A stretch of DNA of 64,000 nucleotides from Castor canadensis (taxonomy: Eukaryota; Chordata; Mammalia; Rodentia; Castoridae), in the NCBI RefSeq assembly GCF_047511655.1, contig NC_133396.1, forward strand, positions 133,495,490 to 133,559,489. The letters are read 5' to 3'. The notes below the pieces were generated by a model. That model ran no database searches. It saw only the letters and a list, made by a program, of their open reading frames with translations, and was not told the origin of the DNA. The translations under genes and the position numbers were made by a program. Shown here piece by piece: positions 22,641 to 34,366 of this stretch (position 1 is its first letter; each line of letters opens with the position of its first letter).

Positions 22641-24985
22641 AAATGTGATCTTTTAAAAATTAGTTCTTTTAAGCTATATACAGATGCTTGTTTTGTAATA
22701 AAAATCTTGATTTCATTTTAGTGCATAGTTTTATTTTAATGCTAAAGATGGTTAATATTTTACACTTTAATTTCTATTACTTAATAGTTAATAAAAGTAG
22801 ATTAATTCCAATTAAGTATCCCTGCAAGCCACTTTCTAAACATCACATTTACTTTAGTGATAGCACAGTTTTTTAGATTTTTCCTTCTCCCACAATTTTA
22901 TTTCCTCATTTGCTCTCTTTTGCCCCCTCTATTTTGTTTTGATACTTATCATTTTTTTTAAAGATCTCTATAGTTCAGTTTTTTTTTCCCTTGGGAGTAG
23001 CAAAAATTTTCATTCTCAATGTCAAATATAGAAGAATGTTGTTGTGTGTTGAAATTCAGAAAACTAGTAGTTCTTGGGCCCTCTTTAACTAGTGACTGAA
23101 TCAGTGGGCACAAGACATAGAAAGAGTTTTAGACTGTAAAAATCAGTCTCTTTAAGCTCCTTGATTTACATTTTAATTAAACTTGTTTTTTAATACTAAA
23201 TTTGGACAAGATTCATTTGATCATCTAGACAGAGAAAAAGTGTAAGACTAAATCAATGCAGAACCTGTGGAAGTTCTTTGGACCCCATCTTTTCCTGGGG
23301 TCCCCAAATATTTAGTCCTGATCCTGCTAGCTTCTCACTAGAACACAGCCCCTTGTTAACCCAGCAAAGTTTTAAAAACATATACCACATGAATTAGGAC
23401 TGCAAGTAAAGAAAAGCCCAAGAATGAACTGGAAGAGCAGGAAATTTTTGGTTGCCACATGCATTTCCCGAAATTGGAATATGGCCACAGCCCCAGGGCT
23501 AAATCCCATCCCCAGAGCAGTGGCCTGGTAGTATCTGGGAAAAGATTGGCTATTTCCAGGGTTTTGTGTGGACATCACTCTTAGGGAAACAGGAGCCTCT
23601 TCAGGGACTCTGCTGCAATGTGTAAGTGGTAACAAAGACTCAACTAGTAAGATTTTTAGAAATTATAGTGTATTAGTTTGAACAGACTAGACAGGAAATA
23701 TTTAAACTCTCCCCTGAAGTTAAAAGTATATGGATACTTTGACCTTGCAATATTGTCAGTTTTAGATACAATGTACCAGTTATACAGATAAGTTATACTA
23801 TCGGAAACATTACAAAAATTAGGGCTAAATATATGAAGGCATATATGTAATGTATACCCATTGTTTTGCAAAAGAACTCATGGAAAGTAACTGATACATG
23901 TAACATGTAATTCTTGCATAATTGCTGAACACTAGTTTTAAGTCTCCTTTCATGCTTCTTTCCCCTCCTGGGCTTGCAGCCTCCTGCCTTATTAGCTCTG
24001 GCTCCGAGATAGGTGGCTCAGACACACTTGTTGAATTAGATATATTGGTCAGAAGGAGAATGACAAGAGAGCATAATGTAATGGGGTTAATTACTAGAAG
24101 GAAAATGTGTGAATTCACGGGAATATATATAGGTTACCAATAGAAACACATAAAATCAGCAGAAACTGTAGAATGTTTAATTTCTTTGAGCCATAGAGAG
24201 AGGGTGAAGCAAGTACTCAGGGAAGTTCAGTTTCAGTAAAAGCTGCTTTAAAACTACTGCACTATTACCTGCTTTCGTAAAGGCCCATCCCTGGTTAATG
24301 GTATTAAAATGAGAAAAGATATAAAAGCAACCTGAGGTCTAGTCAGCTTCATCATGGGAGAAAGCCTTGGTAAAAGGTTAGTCAGGGAGAGGTTGGTGTA
24401 GCAGAGAGAAGATGAAATCATGAAGGGAAGAATTCAAGTTATAGAGAAGAAGATCACGTGGAGCGTGTCTATGGGGTACTGGAAACTTTGGACTAGCGGT
24501 ATTGGTAACAGATCTCATGGCTGACTGTGAATAGATCCTGACTAGCCCCATTTTCTCCATTGCTACTTGGAATTGGCCTTGGTCCTGGAAGTTGTGCAAA
24601 CTTGTTCTCTTGAAAACCTGTGCACTATGGCTGAGGTATGAAGAAATGGCCTCAGCCTGTAGCTCAATTGTTCTAGCTGCCCCAGGATTACTCCAAGAAT
24701 TGTACCATCCTGGAAGGATAGAAAGGGTATCAACACTCTTCACTGTTCTCCAGCCTTCCTTCCATAGTGAACAATCCCCAAGTGAACAATCCCCAAACAA
24801 ACTTCTCTTTGAACCCTAGTTGACTCTCTACAAATTCTGCCTCATCTTTTGCTATCCCCTAACTCATCCTTTCATTTTGAATGAACTAAAGTTAAACCTG
24901 AGAATGTAAAATATCTTGAGAATGTACTTTATGTACTATTGTACTTTTATAACCAACTCTTAGGCCCTTTCCATCTTTAAGATGC
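22641..24985. other. no identified feature
   Basis: About 2.3 kb with no recognised repeat. Openings at 23372-23635 (minus), 23825-24143 (both strands) and 24378-24819 (both strands, the longest 140 codons minus) overlap in opposite frames and show no recognisable domain. 'AGTGAACAATCCCCA' occurs twice in tandem at 24766-24795. Confidence 0.5.
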
Positions 24986-24989
24986 TGAG

Positions 24990-25326
24990 ACTTGGCCTGG
25001 TGTGATGGGTCACATATGTAATCCCAGCTACCTGGGATTGGGTGGAGATTGGGAGGATCAAGGTTTGAGGACAACCAGGCAAAAAGTTTATGAGACCTCA
25101 TTTCAACCAATAAACCAGGTGTAGTGATCCCACATGTCTGTAATCCCAGCTGTGAGGGAGGCATAAGTAAGAGGATCACCATCTGAGGCTAGCCGTGGGC
25201 AAAAAGTGCATTTATCCTCAAAATAACTAAAACCAAAAAAGGTTGGGACATTGTTCAAGTGATTGAGTGCCTGCCTAGATGGAGGCCCTGAGTTCAACAC
25301 CCCCCCACCAAAAAAAAAAAAAAATA
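24990..25326 (+). mobile_element. trimeric composite SINE (B1-B1-ID)
   Basis: Two B1-like monomers in tandem (about 24990-25110 and 25111-25230), each with its own 'tgtaatcccagct' block, followed by an ID-like part ('ggttgggacattgttcaagtgattgagtgcctgcctag...ggccctgagttcaacacc') and one shared terminal A tail. Imperfect 11-base repeats (AAGATGCTGAG / AAGAGGCTAAG) flank it. Most composites here have one B1-like half; this one has two. Confidence 0.8.
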
Positions 25327-25599
25327 AAGAGGCTAAGTTTGCCATTGCAAACTGAGCTCTTCTGTCACCTTTAGTGATGTACCTCTGTATGGCAATTTGG
25401 CAATATGGAGAATGTCAACTTTGTAGCAGTTAGAAAGCAGAAAAAAGCCCTTTAGTTGATAATCTTCTTTCAACCTTTTAGCTGAGGTGTTATATATTAA
25501 AAAGAGCATGAATGCTAAGAGCATAGCCTAATATGTTTTTACATTGGTATACACCAAAATAACTAGTACTTAGATGTAGATGAGACCATTTCCTGCTCT
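25327..25599. other. no identified feature
   Basis: Short AT-rich stretch between the trimeric SINE and the old L1. The opening at 25333-25524 (minus) is not recognisable. Confidence 0.45.
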
Positions 25600-26100
25600 C
25601 CAGATCATTCCTACACCCCCTCTCAGCCATCACTCCCTCCTTAGAGGGTTCTTATTACTACTTCTGTCAGTGTCGATGACTTTTCCCTGTTCTTCAGCTT
25701 CCTATGAATGGAATCAGGATGAGCACCCTTCTTGTGCTGGCCTTCCTTGCTCAACACTATGTCTATGAGATCCATCTGTGTTCCAGATAGAATGATTTAT
25801 TCCTTATACTGTGGAGTAGAATTCTACTATTTGAATATATTGAAATTTATTTCCTGTTGATAGACTTTTAAATTGTTTTGGCTATGATGCACAAAGTATG
25901 AACATTCTTGCTCTTGTCTTGGTGGACATGTTCAGTCATTGATTTAGAATTACACATAGAACTGAAATCTTGGTGTTATATGTTATTGTTCTGCTTTAGT
26001 AAATACTACCAAAGAATTTCCACAAGTATATCTATTAAATTACATTACTATTAAAAATGTGCAGAAGTTCCATTTATTTCAAATCCCTGTCAACACTTGG
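25600..26100 (-). mobile_element. old LINE-1, 3' segment (left part of an interrupted copy)
   Basis: The + strand reads as reversed old-L1 sequence: 'cctatgaatggaatcaggatgag', 'gagatccatctgtgttccag', 'tactgtggagtagaattctac', 'gttttggctatgatgc'. It stops at a CTTGG duplication where an LTR begins and resumes at 30.69 kb. Confidence 0.75.
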
Positions 26101-26447
26101 TGAAATGCCCCCCAAAGGCTGCATATTAATGACTTGGCCTTCAGTGCATGGTGTTGTGGAAAGGTGATAGAACCTTTAAGTAGTGAGGCCTTGTAGGAAG
26201 AAGTAAGGTCATTGGGGCAGGTCCTTGAATGGGGCCTTGGACCCCACTAACCCTTCTCTTTCTGTTTGCTTCCCAGCTACCATGAAAGAAGTGAGAAGCT
26301 TTGCTTACCCTATGAGCTCTGCCTCACCACAGCCCCCAAACAATGGAACCAACACATCACAGACTGCAACTTTTGAAGCTATGAGTCAAAAATCAATCTT
26401 TCATCCTTTTAAGCTATCTTAGATATGCTGCAAAGCTCACTAACACA
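26101..26447 (+). mobile_element. solo MaLR-type LTR
   Basis: Begins TGAAATGCCCCCCAAAGG and ends CTAACACA. It contains 'gcatggtgttgtggaaaggtgatagaacc', 'taaggtcattggggcaggtcc', 'tgcctcaccacagcccccaaacaatgg' and 'gaagctatgagtcaaaaatcaatctttc', the familiar layout of this LTR family. The 5-base repeat CTTGG flanks it (26096-26100 and 26448-26452), the size expected for ERVL/MaLR integration. It was inserted into the old minus-strand L1. The 65-codon opening inside is not a gene. Confidence 0.75.
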
Positions 26448-26475
26448 CTTGGTTTTTCAAAGGTGTATTGTAAAA

Positions 26476-29400
26476 GCAGGACAAAATGGCAGATTGTTGA
26501 CATCCCTATAGCCCAGCGGTGACTAACTACCCTGAAAAGAGAAGATCAGAGGACCCAAAAAGGCACCCATGGGATTCCATCATCAGTGAGAAGCAAAACC
26601 CTAAATTCACTCCATATTAATGAAAGGAACAATTCATTAAGAGGAAATATAATCCTTAACATATACGCACCAAACACAGGAGCACCATTAAAAAAACTTC
26701 AATGGCCTTAACAGCACAGATAGATGCAAAACCAGTGATAGTGGGAGACCTGAATAACCCTCTATCACAAATAAATAGGTCATCCAGACAAAAAACTAAC
26801 AAAGAAACTTCAGAGCTACTCCACACATTAGATCAAATAGACATGGTTGATATCTACAGACTATTTCACCCAACAAGTAGGCAATACACATTCTTTTCTG
26901 CAGCTCATGGAACTTTCTCCAAAATAGATAATATTTTAGAACACAAAACAAATCCAAGAAAATTGAAATAACCCCATGAATCATATTAGATCACAGTGAA
27001 ATAAAACTAGATCTTAACAACAAAAGAAATGCAGAAAATATTTAAACACATGGAGACTGGACAACACACATCTGAAAAACCAATGGGTGACTGAAGTAAT
27101 AAGGGAAGAAATCAAAACATTCCACAAATCCAATGAAAATGAAAACACAACCTACCAGAATCTGTGGGGCACAGAAAAGGCCATGCTAAGGGGAAATTTT
27201 ATAGCTGTAAGTGCCTACATTAAAAAAAAAGAGAGAGAGACCTCCCAAATAAACAATCCAATGATGCACCTTAAGCTCCTACAAAAACAAGAACAAACCA
27301 AACTCAAAACCAGCAGATGAAGAGAAATAATAAAGATCAGGGCCAATATCAATGAGATAAAAACCAAAAAAAAAAAAAACTGTACAAAAAGTTGGTTCTT
27401 TGAAAAGATTAACAAGATTGACAAACCCTTAGCCAACATGAAAAAACACAGGAGGGAGAAAACCCAAATTAATACAATCAGAGATGAAAAAGGGGACATA
27501 GCCACCAATACTAATGAGAATCATTGGAGAGTACTTTGAAAACTTATAGTCAATTAAACTGGCAAATCTAGATGAAATGAATATTTTCTTAGATGCATAT
27601 ATCCATCCAAAATTGAATCAAGATATTGACCACCTAAATAGTCCTATTACATGCAATGAAATTGAAGCAGTAATAAGGAGTAATAAGGCAGAATTTTACC
27701 AAATCTTTAAAAAAGAACTCACATCAATACTCCTCAAACTTTTTTTCTAGGAAATAGAAAGGGAAGGAACACTACCAACTCATGCTATGAAGCCAGCATT
27801 ACACTCATTCTGAAACCCTTAATAAAGACATAACCAGAAAAGAGAATTATAAACCAACATCTTTAATAAATATAGATCCAAAGATTCCCAACAAAATAGT
27901 GGCAAACAGAATTCAACAACACATCAAAACTATCACACACCATGACCAAGTTGGTTTCATTCCAGGGATGCAAGGATGGTTCAACATAGTTAAATTCATA
28001 AACATAATACAGCATATAAACAGAAGCAAGGACAAAAACCACATGAATAGATGCAGGAAATGCCTTTGACAAAATCCAACACCCTTTCATGATAAAAGCT
28101 CTGAAGAAACTAGGAATAGAAGGAATGTTCCTCAACACAATAAAGGCTATATATGACAAACCTAGAGCCAACTTCATACTAAATGGAAAACTGAAACTGT
28201 TTCCCTTAAATTCAGGAATAAGATAGGACTGTCTGCTTTCTCCCCTCCTATTCAACATAGTTTTGGAATTCCTAGCCTGAGCAATAAGACAAGAGCAAGA
28301 AATAAAAGGGATTCAAACAGGGAAGGAAGAAGTCAAACTATTCTTATTTGCAGATGACATGATCCTATAACTAAGGGACCCCAAAAAGTCTACCAAAAAA
28401 ACTATTAGAAATCATAAACTCTTTTAGCAAAGTAGCAGGATACAAAATTAACATACAGAAATCAGTAGCTTTTCTATATAACAATGCACAGACTGAGAAA
28501 GAAATCAGGGACACAGTCTCATTTACAATAATCTCAAAAACAATAAAGTAACTTGGAATAAATTTAATGAAAGAAACCAAAGACTTTTTAAATGAAAACT
28601 ATAAACCACCAAAGAAAGAAATGCAAGAAGGCATCAAAAGATGGAAAGACCTTCCATGCTCATGGATTGGTAGAATCAACAGTGTGAAAATGGCCATACT
28701 ACCAAAAGCAATCTACATGTTCAACACAATCCCTATCAAAATTCCAATGACATTCTGCACAGAAATAGAAAAACTAATCGTGACATACATGTGGAAACAC
28801 AAAAGACCTTGAATAGCCACAGCAATTCTGAGAAAAAGTCCAATGCTGGAGGTATCAGAATACCTGACTTGAAACTATACTACAGAGCCATAACAATAGA
28901 AACAGCAGGTATCAGCACAAAAACAGACAGGAAGACCAATGGATCAGAATAAAAGATTCAGACATAAACCCATACATCTATAGCTAGCTGATCTTTGACA
29001 AAGGAGCCCAAAACACATGATGGAAAAAAGATGGCCTCTTCCACAAGTGCTACTGGCACAACTGGATATCCACATGTAGAAGACTGAAACTAGGTCCCTG
29101 TCTTTCACCCTGTAAAAGTCAAATTAAAGACCTTAATATAAGGCCTGAAACTTTGAAACCACTCCAGGAACACTAGGAAATACACTGGAGCAGATAGGTA
29201 TAGGGAACGACTTCCTAAACAGAACTCAAATGGCTCAGCATCTAAGAGAAACAATGAACAAATGGGACTGCATCAAACTAAAGAGCTTCTGCACAGCAAA
29301 GGAAACAGTCACTAGACTCAAGCAATAGTCCACAGAATGGGAGAACATCCTTGCCCATTACTCATCTGGTAAGGGACTAATATCCAGAATCTACAGGGAA

Positions 29401-30393
29401 CTCAAAAAACTCAGTCCTCAAAGACAACTCCCCAATAAAGAAATGGTCACATGAATTAAACAATGAATTCTCAAAGGAAGAGGTACAAATGGCCACTTCT
29501 TTACATGAAGAAGTGTTCTTCTTCCCTGATTTTAAGAGATACACAAATCAAAACAACACTTAGATTTCATCTCACCCTGGTTTAGAATGGCCATATTCAC
29601 GGGCAATAACAACAACAAATGCTGGTGAGATTGTAGTGAAATAGGAATCCCTATACACTGTTGGTGGGAATGCAAATTAGTACAACCCCTATGGAAAGCA
29701 ATATGGAGAGTCCTCAAAAAACTAGAGCTAGAACTGGCATATGATCCAGTGATACTGCTCCTGGGCATCTACCCAAAGGAACGTAAGACAGGATACAGAA
29801 GAGACACCTGTACACCGATGTTCATCGCAGCCAAGCTTTGGAAACAACCCAGGTGCCCTACAACCAGTGAATGGATCAAGAAATTGTGGTGTATATACAC
29901 AATGGAGTATTACTCAGCCATCAGGAATGATGACATGTGGTTTGAAAGTAAATGGATGCAATTGGAGGACATCATGTTAAGTGAAGTAAGCCAGGATCAG
30001 ATACAGAAAAGCTACATGTTATCTCTCATACGTAGAAGATACACCCAATGATAAACATACACACAAAAACAAGCATGATTATACACAAACTCAGATGTAG
30101 AACATGTTTATAACAGTGGAACTTCTCCATGGAATTGAGGGAAAGAGAGAAAGGAAAGAGAATGATAGAGCATCAGTAATGTCACATAACAAGATGTGAA
30201 GGTGGAGGATATAAGGATGTGCATTGAAAGCTGTTGAAAAATGGGGGTTGGGAGATAAAGGAGTAAGGGAGAGTAGTAGAAGGGGTTGAACAGACCAAAA
30301 TAAAGTACACCCTCAGTGGGCATACATTAAGACACCCCTTTGAATATCAACTTAAATATTAATAACAAAAACCAGGACTGTAAAATAGGCATA

Positions 30394-30424
<31 letters not shown>

Positions 30425-30676
30425 TGATCCTTGTGGAAGTGAGGAGGGTTGAAGGAAGATGAGTTTAAGGTGGTGGTATATGGTGGATGGACCTCATAAA
30501 CCTATATGAAACAGAAGTAAGAAACCTCTTGCAATTGCTTTAAGTGGGGTGGGGAAGGAGCTGAGGGGAAGAGACAATGGAGGAGATGTAAATAATGTAC
30601 AATATAAGTCTAATCAGAGTTGTCACTATGAATCCCCCCTGTATAGTGAATATATCCTAATAAAATTTTATTTTAA
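26476..30676 (+). mobile_element. LINE-1, 4.2 kb, defective ORF2 plus 3'UTR
   Basis: A + strand L1. From about 26600 it matches ORF2: the C-terminal endonuclease region (26702-26971, with the 'S-A-A-H-G-T-F-S-K-I-D' type motif), reverse transcriptase with an F-A-D-D-M motif near 28346-28360, then the Cys-rich C-terminus (29749-30051). Many stops and frameshifts break ORF2, so it cannot encode an active protein. A 3'UTR with a (TG)n run follows, ending in AATAAAATTTTATTTTAAAAAG. Direct repeats AAAGGTGTATTGTAAAA (26459-26475) and AAAGGTGCATTGTGAAA (30677-30693) are the target-site duplication. The first 110 bases do not look like ORF2. ORF1 is absent. Confidence 0.9.
30393..30425 (+). repeat. 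(TG)n microsatellite
   Basis: About 16 TG units inside the L1 3'UTR, likely polymorphic. Confidence 0.9.
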
Positions 30677-30693
30677 AAAGGTGCATTGTGAAA

Positions 30694-32160
30694 TTTCTTT
30701 GGTTTTAATTTGCATTTCTGATGACTAATAATGTTCAGTGCTTTTTCATGATCTCATTATCCACTTGGGTATCTTCTTTTATGAAGTATTTGCTCAAAAG
30801 TCTTTTATCCATTTTATTAAGTTGTTTTTTTTAATTGAGAAGTAGATTTTTGGACATTTGGATATGAGTCATTGTCAGATATAGATGTCAGATGCAAATG
30901 TAGTTATAATGTACATAAATATTAGTCATATATTTATGTTTATGAGGTATAGCTATGTCAAATATTTATACCTCAATGAGTATGTAGTATGTATACATTC
31001 TTCTTCAGTCTGTACTTTGACTTATTCTCTTAGTTCTGTCTCCTCATGAAAATAATTTTTTTTGAGACCAGATGTTGTTATGTAGCTGAGGCTGGTCTTC
31101 AACATGAAATCTTCCTGCCTGTTTCTCCCAACTGCTAAGATTATAGGCATGTACCACGAGACCTGGCTAAAAAAAAGAAATTCTTTTAATGAAGTATACT
31201 CTCCTTTTTTCTTTTATAACAGTGTCTATTGTGTTCTTTTTAGAAGTCATTGTATTACCAAATCAATAAGGATATCCAATGATGCTTTCCTACTGGAAGC
31301 ATTAGTGTTTAATGTTGCAGATTTAAAGCACAAATTATTTTCATCCATGGTAATGAGGTTGAGGTGCAGTTCATTTTCTTCCAGATGGATATACAATTAT
31401 TTAAGGACCATTTTTTGAAAATATTTTTTTTCTTTCTCAATGAATTGCTTTGACATATTTGTCATAAGCCAAGTCACCACTTACATGTGAGTCAATTTCT
31501 GGGTTTTCTGTTTTGGTGTAATTGTTTGTCTATAAGCCAATATCATAATGTTTTAAAAACTGTAACTTTATAGCAAGACTTGAAATATGGGACTATACAT
31601 CCTCTAAATTATCATCCTTTTATAAGATTGTTTTGACTGTTACTTTTCTAGATTTATTTTATTTCTATTACTTTTAGATACAGCTTGTCAGTTTTCATAA
31701 AATATACTTATGGGATTTGATTTGGATTATTGTATTAACTCTATATCTCAAGTTGGGCAAGATTGACATTTTAAGAATAGTGTATTTCTTAATAAAAAAA
31801 CATGATACATCTTTTAAATTTTCTTTCCATCATAATTGGTGTTTTTTTATGTAAAATTCTTTAGTACCTTTTCTTAGATTTATCCTTAGGTATTGATACT
31901 TTCATTGCTGTTGTAAATGATATTTTGAAAAAATCTCATCCAACCTTTGACATATTATATCTAAAAATACATTTGACATTTGTATGTTAAGCTTGTGTCC
32001 AGCAATATTACTTGTTACTTTTTTCTTCCCAATCTCTAAATTCTTCATCTTATTTTGTTTTTTGTGTCATTGCACTGGCTATAATGTTGAATAGAAGTGG
32101 TAATCTTATATTAAGTGTTAAGTTTTCCCTTTTCTAAATGTAATTTAAAGCTCAGCATCT
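30694..32160 (-). mobile_element. old LINE-1, ORF2 segment (right part of the interrupted copy)
   Basis: Continues the L1 that begins at 25.6 kb: 'ggttttaatttgcatttctgatgactaataatg', 'tttgctcaaaagtcttttatcc', then reversed ORF2 sequence to about 32160 ('tcattgcactggctataatgttgaatagaag'). It contains a B1-like SINE at 31055-31169. No reading frame survives. Confidence 0.75.
31055..31169 (-). mobile_element. B1-like SINE inside old L1
   Basis: 'tttttttgagaccagatgttgttatgtagctgaggctggtcttc' to 'ttataggcatgtaccacgagacctggct': a reversed 7SL-derived monomer, moderately diverged. Confidence 0.82.
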
Positions 32161-33718
32161 CTAGCTCTTAAAAATGCTTTGTTACTTTAGTATTTTGGGG
32201 TAAATTTGCCTCATAGTGTCTCTTTGATGACTCTTGCTTTCTTCCCCTTACCATCTACCATATTTTGCTTTGCATATCATTTTGGCTTGGAGACCAGGAA
32301 TTTAAGTGTTCTCCACGGGGCTGTTGCTACACTGGCCAGCTTGTACTTCATGGGGTTACAAGAGATGAGAAAATAAGTAACATCTCTCTTATCCTTTGTG
32401 CCACATTCCTCACTTCCCCCCAAAATACCACCGTGTGAAGTCGTGTTCTTCATTTACTTATGCTTCCTTGCCTCATAGAAAACTCCAAGCAAGAATGTAG
32501 CCCTCTTCACAAGTTTCTCATAATCACTTGACATATTTGCAATATATTATCTGTAGTATTGTCTCTAATGACATTTTAAAACAAAACTGTTTACTCTCAT
32601 AAAAATATCAATAAAACATAAGTATATGACAATTTGACCCCTGTCTTTACCTGGTAAATATGGGAACAATTTTTTCTTTTGCATTTGGAAATTTGACTTC
32701 TTTTTCTCCTTAAATTCATATTGGCATTCCTGTGTTTGCTTTGGCAGCAAACATGCTGAAATTGGAACCATTTTATATTCTTGTCATAGTCTAATGTATT
32801 TTATGCTTTAAATTATTTATTAAACATCCTATTATACTGCTCTATCACAAAAATGTGTGTAAATTAACACCTTAAATATAAAAATTTTATTTAATATTGA
32901 AATTCTATTTTAAATCTTGCACACATTAGATATAAGGTTTCTCTGGAATGAGTTCTAATTAGTATAAAACTGCTAAAAGATTATAGATATATATTATGAA
33001 TGGTGATAGTTAATATGGCAATAAACTTTTATTCTTTATTTAAATTTTTATAAGTAATTATGTTGTTAAATATAGAGTAAATATAAATATAGATTAATAG
33101 GGACTTTTAAAAGTAGATAACTATGTATAATATGATTTTTTGCTAGAATAAAACAGAATTTATTATGAACTTGTCATAGTTTCAGCCTGAACAATTTTCA
33201 TGAATGGATGTGCTGAAATATTCATCATCCATGTAAATTTGTAGATGCGACAGGAAGACTTGTTGCAGTAGTGTCAGTCAATTCTCTGACCACCTTCCAA
33301 AAATCTAAAACTGATCTGTCACATAAATTATTTTCATCATGTACTGTATATTTGAAAACAGCTAATAGAATAGATTTTAAGTGTTCTTATCATAAAAAAA
33401 GTACTCAATGTAATGCACATTTCATTTAGCATACAATTTCTATCAACAGGAAAATAAAATTATTGTAGTAATGTACCAGATGAGAGTTGTATTGGATCTC
33501 CTCTCCCAATTTCGTTAAATGGAAAGAACTAGAGACCATCTGCTGTGTAAGATGACTTGTTATTCATTATGAGTTGCTTCTCTATCTTGGGGACGTGTAC
33601 CAAAAAAGACCTTACAAATATGTAGATACCTATTAATTGTAGAAGTTACCATTTCACTTAGAGTTTCATTGCTTATTTATTTATTTATTATTAGGTTTTT
33701 TTAAAAAAAATTTTTTAA
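32161..33718. other. no identified feature
   Basis: About 1.55 kb of strongly AT-rich sequence, particularly 32800-33180. No gene or clearly classified repeat; a (TTTA)n run lies at about 33673-33690 beside the next SINE. Confidence 0.5.
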
Positions 33719-33795
33719 CTGTACTGAGCTTTGAACTCAGGAACTCACACTTACTAGGCAGGTGCTCTACTATTTGAGCCACTCCACCAGCTCTG
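33719..33795 (-). mobile_element. ID-like SINE
   Basis: 'ctgtactgagctttgaactcaggaactcacacttactaggcaggtgctctactatttgagccactccaccag': reversed ID-like half without a B1-like partner. Confidence 0.85.
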
Positions 33796-34149
33796 ATTAT
33801 CATATCATGATGAAATATTTATCTTTGTGTCTTATCTGATGCATCTTAACATTTGCTATAATTACGTATTTCAAGTAAACAGTGACTACACATCAAACAT
33901 GTATTTATTTTAGTAGTGAAGGAACCAAAGTATGGGTAAGGTAGTTTAAAGGAATATAGGATAGACTGGAGACAAAAATGACAAAGTAAGCATGAAAAAT
34001 TCAGTGCAAATTTGTTAAATGACCTTCAGGCAGTAAAACTATAATTTGGGGTGTTATCTTTCCAGGAAGAACTTATTTTCATCTCTACTAGACAAAAGTT
34101 ATCTCCAATTCTCCAATTTACCAATCTTCTGCAAGTTAACATCTAAACC

Positions 34150-34366
34150 TAGCTGGGCACCCGTGACTCATGCCTGTAATCCTGACTATATGGGAGGCTG
34201 AGATTGGGAGGATCGTGTTTGAGGCCAGCCCAGGCAAATAGTTTGAAAGAGCCCATCTCCAAGATAACCAAAGCAAAATGGACTGTAGGTGAGGCTCAAG
34301 CAGTATATAGCTCCTGCTTTGTAAGTGTGAATCCCTGAGTTCAAACCCCAGTTCCACAAAATAAAA
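34150..34366 (+). mobile_element. composite B1+ID SINE
   Basis: B1-like half ('agctgggcacccgtgactcatgcctgtaatcc...gaggccagcccaggc'), then ID-like half ('gtgaggctcaagcagtatatag...ccctgagttcaaaccccagttcc') with an A-rich tail. The minus-strand openings here are by-products. Confidence 0.88.

Noticed and set aside
27863..28258. 131-codon minus-strand ORF
   Set aside because: Antisense to the L1 ORF2 reverse-transcriptase region.
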